Below, in pieces: positions 6,739 to 8,722 of a stretch of 8,722 nucleotides of DNA. The position numbers were made by a program, and so were the translations under genes. Position 1 is the stretch's first letter. Each line of letters begins with the position of its first letter. The stretch is taken from the NCBI GenBank assembly GCA_025355935.1, contig JANXYS010000297.1, positions 1 through 8,722 of the forward strand, given 5' to 3'. The notes under the pieces were generated by a model, which was not told where the DNA came from, searched no databases, and saw only the letters and a program-made list of their open reading frames with translations. Origin of the DNA: Chitinophagales bacterium. Its GTDB lineage: Bacteria; Bacteroidota; Bacteroidia; Chitinophagales; Chitinophagaceae.

Positions 6739-6744
6739 TATTAA

Positions 6745-7989
6745 ATGGCAAAACAACAGGCACTTCATTGTTCATTTTGTGGCCGTAACCGGGACGAAGT
6801 AAAGATCCTTATTGCAGGTCAGGATGGACACATTTGTGAGAACTGTGTGGAACACGCACAGGAGATCATCATGCAGGAAATTGTGCCTAATAGCGAAGGC
6901 AAACACCCGGCTTCTTCAGCTCAATACAAACTAACTATTAAGAAGCCTATTGAGATAAAAAAATTCCTTGATGAATATGTGATAGGACAGGATGAGGCAA
7001 AAAAAGTTCTGGCAGTAGCGGTATATAATCACTATAAAAGGTTAAATCAAAAAGTTGACAACGAAGTAGAGATTGAGAAAAGCAACATTATCATGGTTGG
7101 TGAAACCGGTACTGGTAAAACACTACTTGCAAAATCAATTGCCCGGATGCTAAACGTCCCCTTTGCGATTGTGGATGCAACTGTTTTTACCGAAGCAGGA
7201 TATGTTGGGGAAGATGTAGAAAGTATGCTTACCCGTTTATTACAGGCGTGCAATTACGACGTGGCAGCTGCAGAAAAGGGAATAGTATTTATTGATGAAA
7301 TTGATAAAATTGCCCGTAAAAGTGATAACCCATCTATCACACGTGATGTTAGCGGAGAGGGGGTGCAGCAGGGGTTGCTTAAGCTCCTCGAAGGCGCGGA
7401 AGTGTTAGTGCCGCCGCAGGGAGGGCGTAAACATCCCGAACAAAAACTTGTGAAAGTAAATACTCAGAACATACTATTTATCTGCGGAGGAGCATTCAAT
7501 GGCATTGATCGCATCATAGGACGCAGGGTTAATACCAACGCCATTGGTTTTAATGTTAATAAAGATTTGCAGGAATACCAACTCAACAATTTATTGCAGT
7601 TTGTAAATTCAGTTGACATTAAAGATTTTGGAATTATCCCAGAGCTGCTTGGGCGCTTACCCATCATTACTTACCTCAACCCGCTTGATGCCGTAACACT
7701 TCGAAGCATTTTAACCGAGCCTAAAAATGCACTTGTAAAGCAGTTTACCAGACTCTTCGAAATTGAAGGTATCGTTCTTAAATTTGAACCTGAGGTATTG
7801 GATTTCATGGTAGAAAAAGCACTGGAGTATAAGCTCGGCGCAAGAGGTTTACGGAGCATCTGTGAAAGCATATTAACCGACGCGATGTATGAGCTTCCCA
7901 GCCAGAAAGTAAAACAGTTTGATGTAACACTCGAGTATGCTACCCGGAAATTTAGCACGAGTAAACTTAGTTTGCTGAAGGTTGCATAA
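6745..7989 (+). CDS. clpX: ATP-dependent Clp protease ATP-binding subunit ClpX
   Basis: Full-length 414-aa AAA+ unfoldase that delivers substrates to the ClpP barrel. The N-terminal zinc-binding domain has Cys pairs C9/C12 and C31/C34. In the ATPase domain: Walker A GETGTGKT (119-126), pore-1 loop GYVG (152-155), Walker B FIDEID (182-187), RKH motif (228-230), ClpP-docking IGF loop (267-269), GRLP (303-306) with the arginine-finger position at R304, and sensor-2 GARGLR (365-370). All elements needed for an active ClpX that docks on ClpP are present. The Glu in Walker A (GET rather than GPT) is, from memory, usual in Bacteroidota. It is separated from the clpP pair by a terminator and one gene, so ClpX and ClpP levels may be set separately. 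Start is supported by the SD-like AAGGAAAG and the conserved zinc-domain beginning. Confidence 0.98.
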   Translation: MAKQQALHCSFCGRNRDEVKILIAGQDGHICENCVEHAQEIIMQEIVPNSEGKHPASSAQYKLTIKKPIEIKKFLDEYVIGQDEAKKVLAVAVYNHYKRLNQKVDNEVEIEKSNIIMVGETGTGKTLLAKSIARMLNVPFAIVDATVFTEAGYVGEDVESMLTRLLQACNYDVAAAEKGIVFIDEIDKIARKSDNPSITRDVSGEGVQQGLLKLLEGAEVLVPPQGGRKHPEQKLVKVNTQNILFICGGAFNGIDRIIGRRVNTNAIGFNVNKDLQEYQLNNLLQFVNSVDIKDFGIIPELLGRLPIITYLNPLDAVTLRSILTEPKNALVKQFTRLFEIEGIVLKFEPEVLDFMVEKALEYKLGARGLRSICESILTDAMYELPSQKVKQFDVTLEYATRKFSTSKLSLLKVA

Positions 7990-8008
7990 CATGGGTTAGA
8001 ATATTTTT

Positions 8009-8038
8009 AAAACGAAGCAATTTGCTTCGTTTTTTTTT
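8009..8038 (+). terminator. Intrinsic terminator after clpX
   Basis: AACGAAGCA (8011-8019) pairs with TGCTTCGTT (8023-8031) around a three-base loop, followed by a run of T to 8038; A bases upstream extend the pairing. It lies about 20 bases after the clpX stop and closes that transcript. Confidence 0.92.
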
Positions 8039-8062
8039 GGATATGAAGGAAAGTTTTATAAA

Positions 8063-8071
8063 GGAATCCGG
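8063..8071 (+). repeat. GGAATCCGG repeat, copy 1, upstream of purA
   Basis: The 9-mer GGAATCCGG occurs here and again at 8165-8173, 102 bases apart, both in the 237-base gap before purA. This copy is just after the clpX terminator. Two copies of a GC-rich word in an AT-rich gap suggest a protein binding site, but this is inference. Confidence 0.3.
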
Positions 8072-8138
8072 GTATTAGATAGTATCAATATTTTTTTAAC
8101 TAGCATGTACAATTTTAGGTGGTTGAAATTTTTACGGT

Positions 8139-8146
8139 TAATTTTG
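8139..8146 (+). promoter_or_regulatory. Candidate -7 element (TAATTTTG) of the purA promoter
   Basis: TAATTTTG fits TAnnTTTG exactly, 80 bases before the purA ATG. A TTG lies upstream at 8123-8125 but only 13 bases away, closer than the usual 19-20. Transcription from here would start shortly before the palindrome at 8163-8173. Confidence 0.4.
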
Positions 8147-8162
8147 TTTTTTGCATGTATCG

Positions 8163-8173
8163 CCGGAATCCGG
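8163..8173 (+). repeat. Palindrome containing GGAATCCGG repeat, copy 2, in the purA leader
   Basis: CCGGA-A-TCCGG is a perfect 5+5 palindrome around one base, and its last nine bases repeat the word at 8063-8071. It lies about 15-20 bases after the candidate -7 element and 53 bases before the purA start, where an operator for a dimeric repressor could sit. The rest of the leader holds a weak hairpin (ATCCC 8192-8196 with GGGAT 8208-8212). No match to a known purine riboswitch core was seen. Confidence 0.35.
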
Positions 8174-8226
8174 TAAAATAACTCTTGTATCATCCCTTCA
8201 CATTTTTGGGATAAAATTTAATTAAG

Positions 8227-8722
8227 ATGGTTGATGTAATCCTGGGACTGCAGTGGGGCGATGAGGGAAAAGGTAAAATTGTTGATTATTTTGCACGTAA
8301 TTACGATGTAGTTGCTCGATTTCAGGGAGGGCCTAATGCCGGCCACACTTTATACGTTAACGATAAAAAAATTGTACTTCACCAAATCCCAAGCGGGATT
8401 TTTCATGAGGATAAAATAAATTTGATTGGTGCCGGAGTTGTACTGGATGCAGTCACACTAAAAAGAGAATGCGACGCAGTGGCCGCCTTTGGCGTTGACT
8501 ATAAGAAGAACCTTTATCTCAGTGAACGAACAAATCTTATTTTACCAACGCATCGTGCGCTGGATAAAGCCAGCGAACTTTCTAAAGGAACGGATAAAAT
8601 TGGAAGTACTCTTAAAGGGATTGGCCCGGCTTACATGGATAAAACGGGTCGTAATGCATTGCGAGTTGGAGACCTGCTTGATAAAAGTTTTACAACCCAA
8701 TACATAAAGCTTCGCCTGAAAC
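8227..8722 (+). CDS. purA: Adenylosuccinate synthetase, N-terminal part (3'-truncated by window edge)
   Basis: The first 165 codons are open to the window end. The enzyme joins IMP and aspartate using GTP to make adenylosuccinate, the first committed step to AMP, in the cytosol. Hallmarks: LGLQWGDEGKGK at the N-terminus, with the catalytic Asp in WGDEGKGK and the GTP-binding P-loop-like glycines; GGPNAGHT with the catalytic His; LHQIPSGI; and KIGSTLKGIGPAYMDK, the IMP-binding region. ATG 8227 gives the standard N-terminus MVDVILGLQWGDEGKG, so the start is secure. It is separated from clpX by a terminator and has its own candidate promoter. The remaining roughly 60 percent of the protein lies beyond the window. 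Confidence 0.97.
   Translation, partial: MVDVILGLQWGDEGKGKIVDYFARNYDVVARFQGGPNAGHTLYVNDKKIVLHQIPSGIFHEDKINLIGAGVVLDAVTLKRECDAVAAFGVDYKKNLYLSERTNLILPTHRALDKASELSKGTDKIGSTLKGIGPAYMDKTGRNALRVGDLLDKSFTTQYIKLRLK

Noticed and set aside
8147..8226. Purine riboswitch in the purA leader
   Set aside because: Only weak short hairpins are visible and the conserved core and three-way junction of known purine riboswitches are not recognisable.
8489..8707. 72-aa plus-strand frame near the window end
   Set aside because: It is an alternative frame of purA, whose own frame carries the conserved IGxTxxGIGPAY region there.

Overview
The window looks like a chromosomal segment of a Bacteroidota bacterium, most likely from the Chitinophagia/Chitinophagaceae side. 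This is inferred from the style of the encoded proteins (ClpX with a GETGTGKT Walker A, an AlgI-type acyltransferase paired with a one-TM partner). It also fits promoter-like motifs of the Bacteroidota type (TTTG-N19-TAnnTTTG) and mostly A-rich upstream regions in place of Shine-Dalgarno sites. No mobile element, CRISPR array, tRNA or rRNA is visible. All genes lie on the plus strand.

Layout. (1) 1-288 is the 3' end of atpA (F1 ATPase alpha), closed by a strong terminator; atpG does not follow. (2) 550-3095 holds two genes for O-acylation of a secreted or surface polymer: a membrane-anchored SGNH/AlgX/DltD-like protein and an AlgI/DltB-type MBOAT acyltransferase. A good Bacteroidota promoter precedes them. 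(3) 3258-3953 is a YugP-type membrane zinc metallopeptidase. (4) 4103-5447 holds two tandem, divergent clpP genes, both with a complete Ser-His-Asp triad, closed by a strong hairpin terminator. (5) 5558-6646 is an unrecognised 362-aa protein whose sequence pattern (invariant-Lys candidate, GDxxxxN, IDFD) resembles an aminoglycoside-phosphotransferase/HipA-type kinase fold. (6) 6745-7989 is clpX with its own -7 motif and SD-like site, followed by a third terminator. (7) 8227 to the window end is the 5' part of purA.

How they work together. ClpP1, ClpP2 and ClpX should form the cytosolic ATP-dependent ClpXP protease. ClpP2 lacks the recognisable axial-loop/YSRLL segment that ClpP1 has, which suggests a mixed ClpP1P2 barrel in which ClpP1 carries much of the ClpX docking. 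The kinase-like gene between clpP2 and clpX is the most interesting item: its position suggests, without proving, a link to regulated proteolysis. The MBOAT pair is a separate envelope-modification module, and atpA and purA are housekeeping genes at the flanks.
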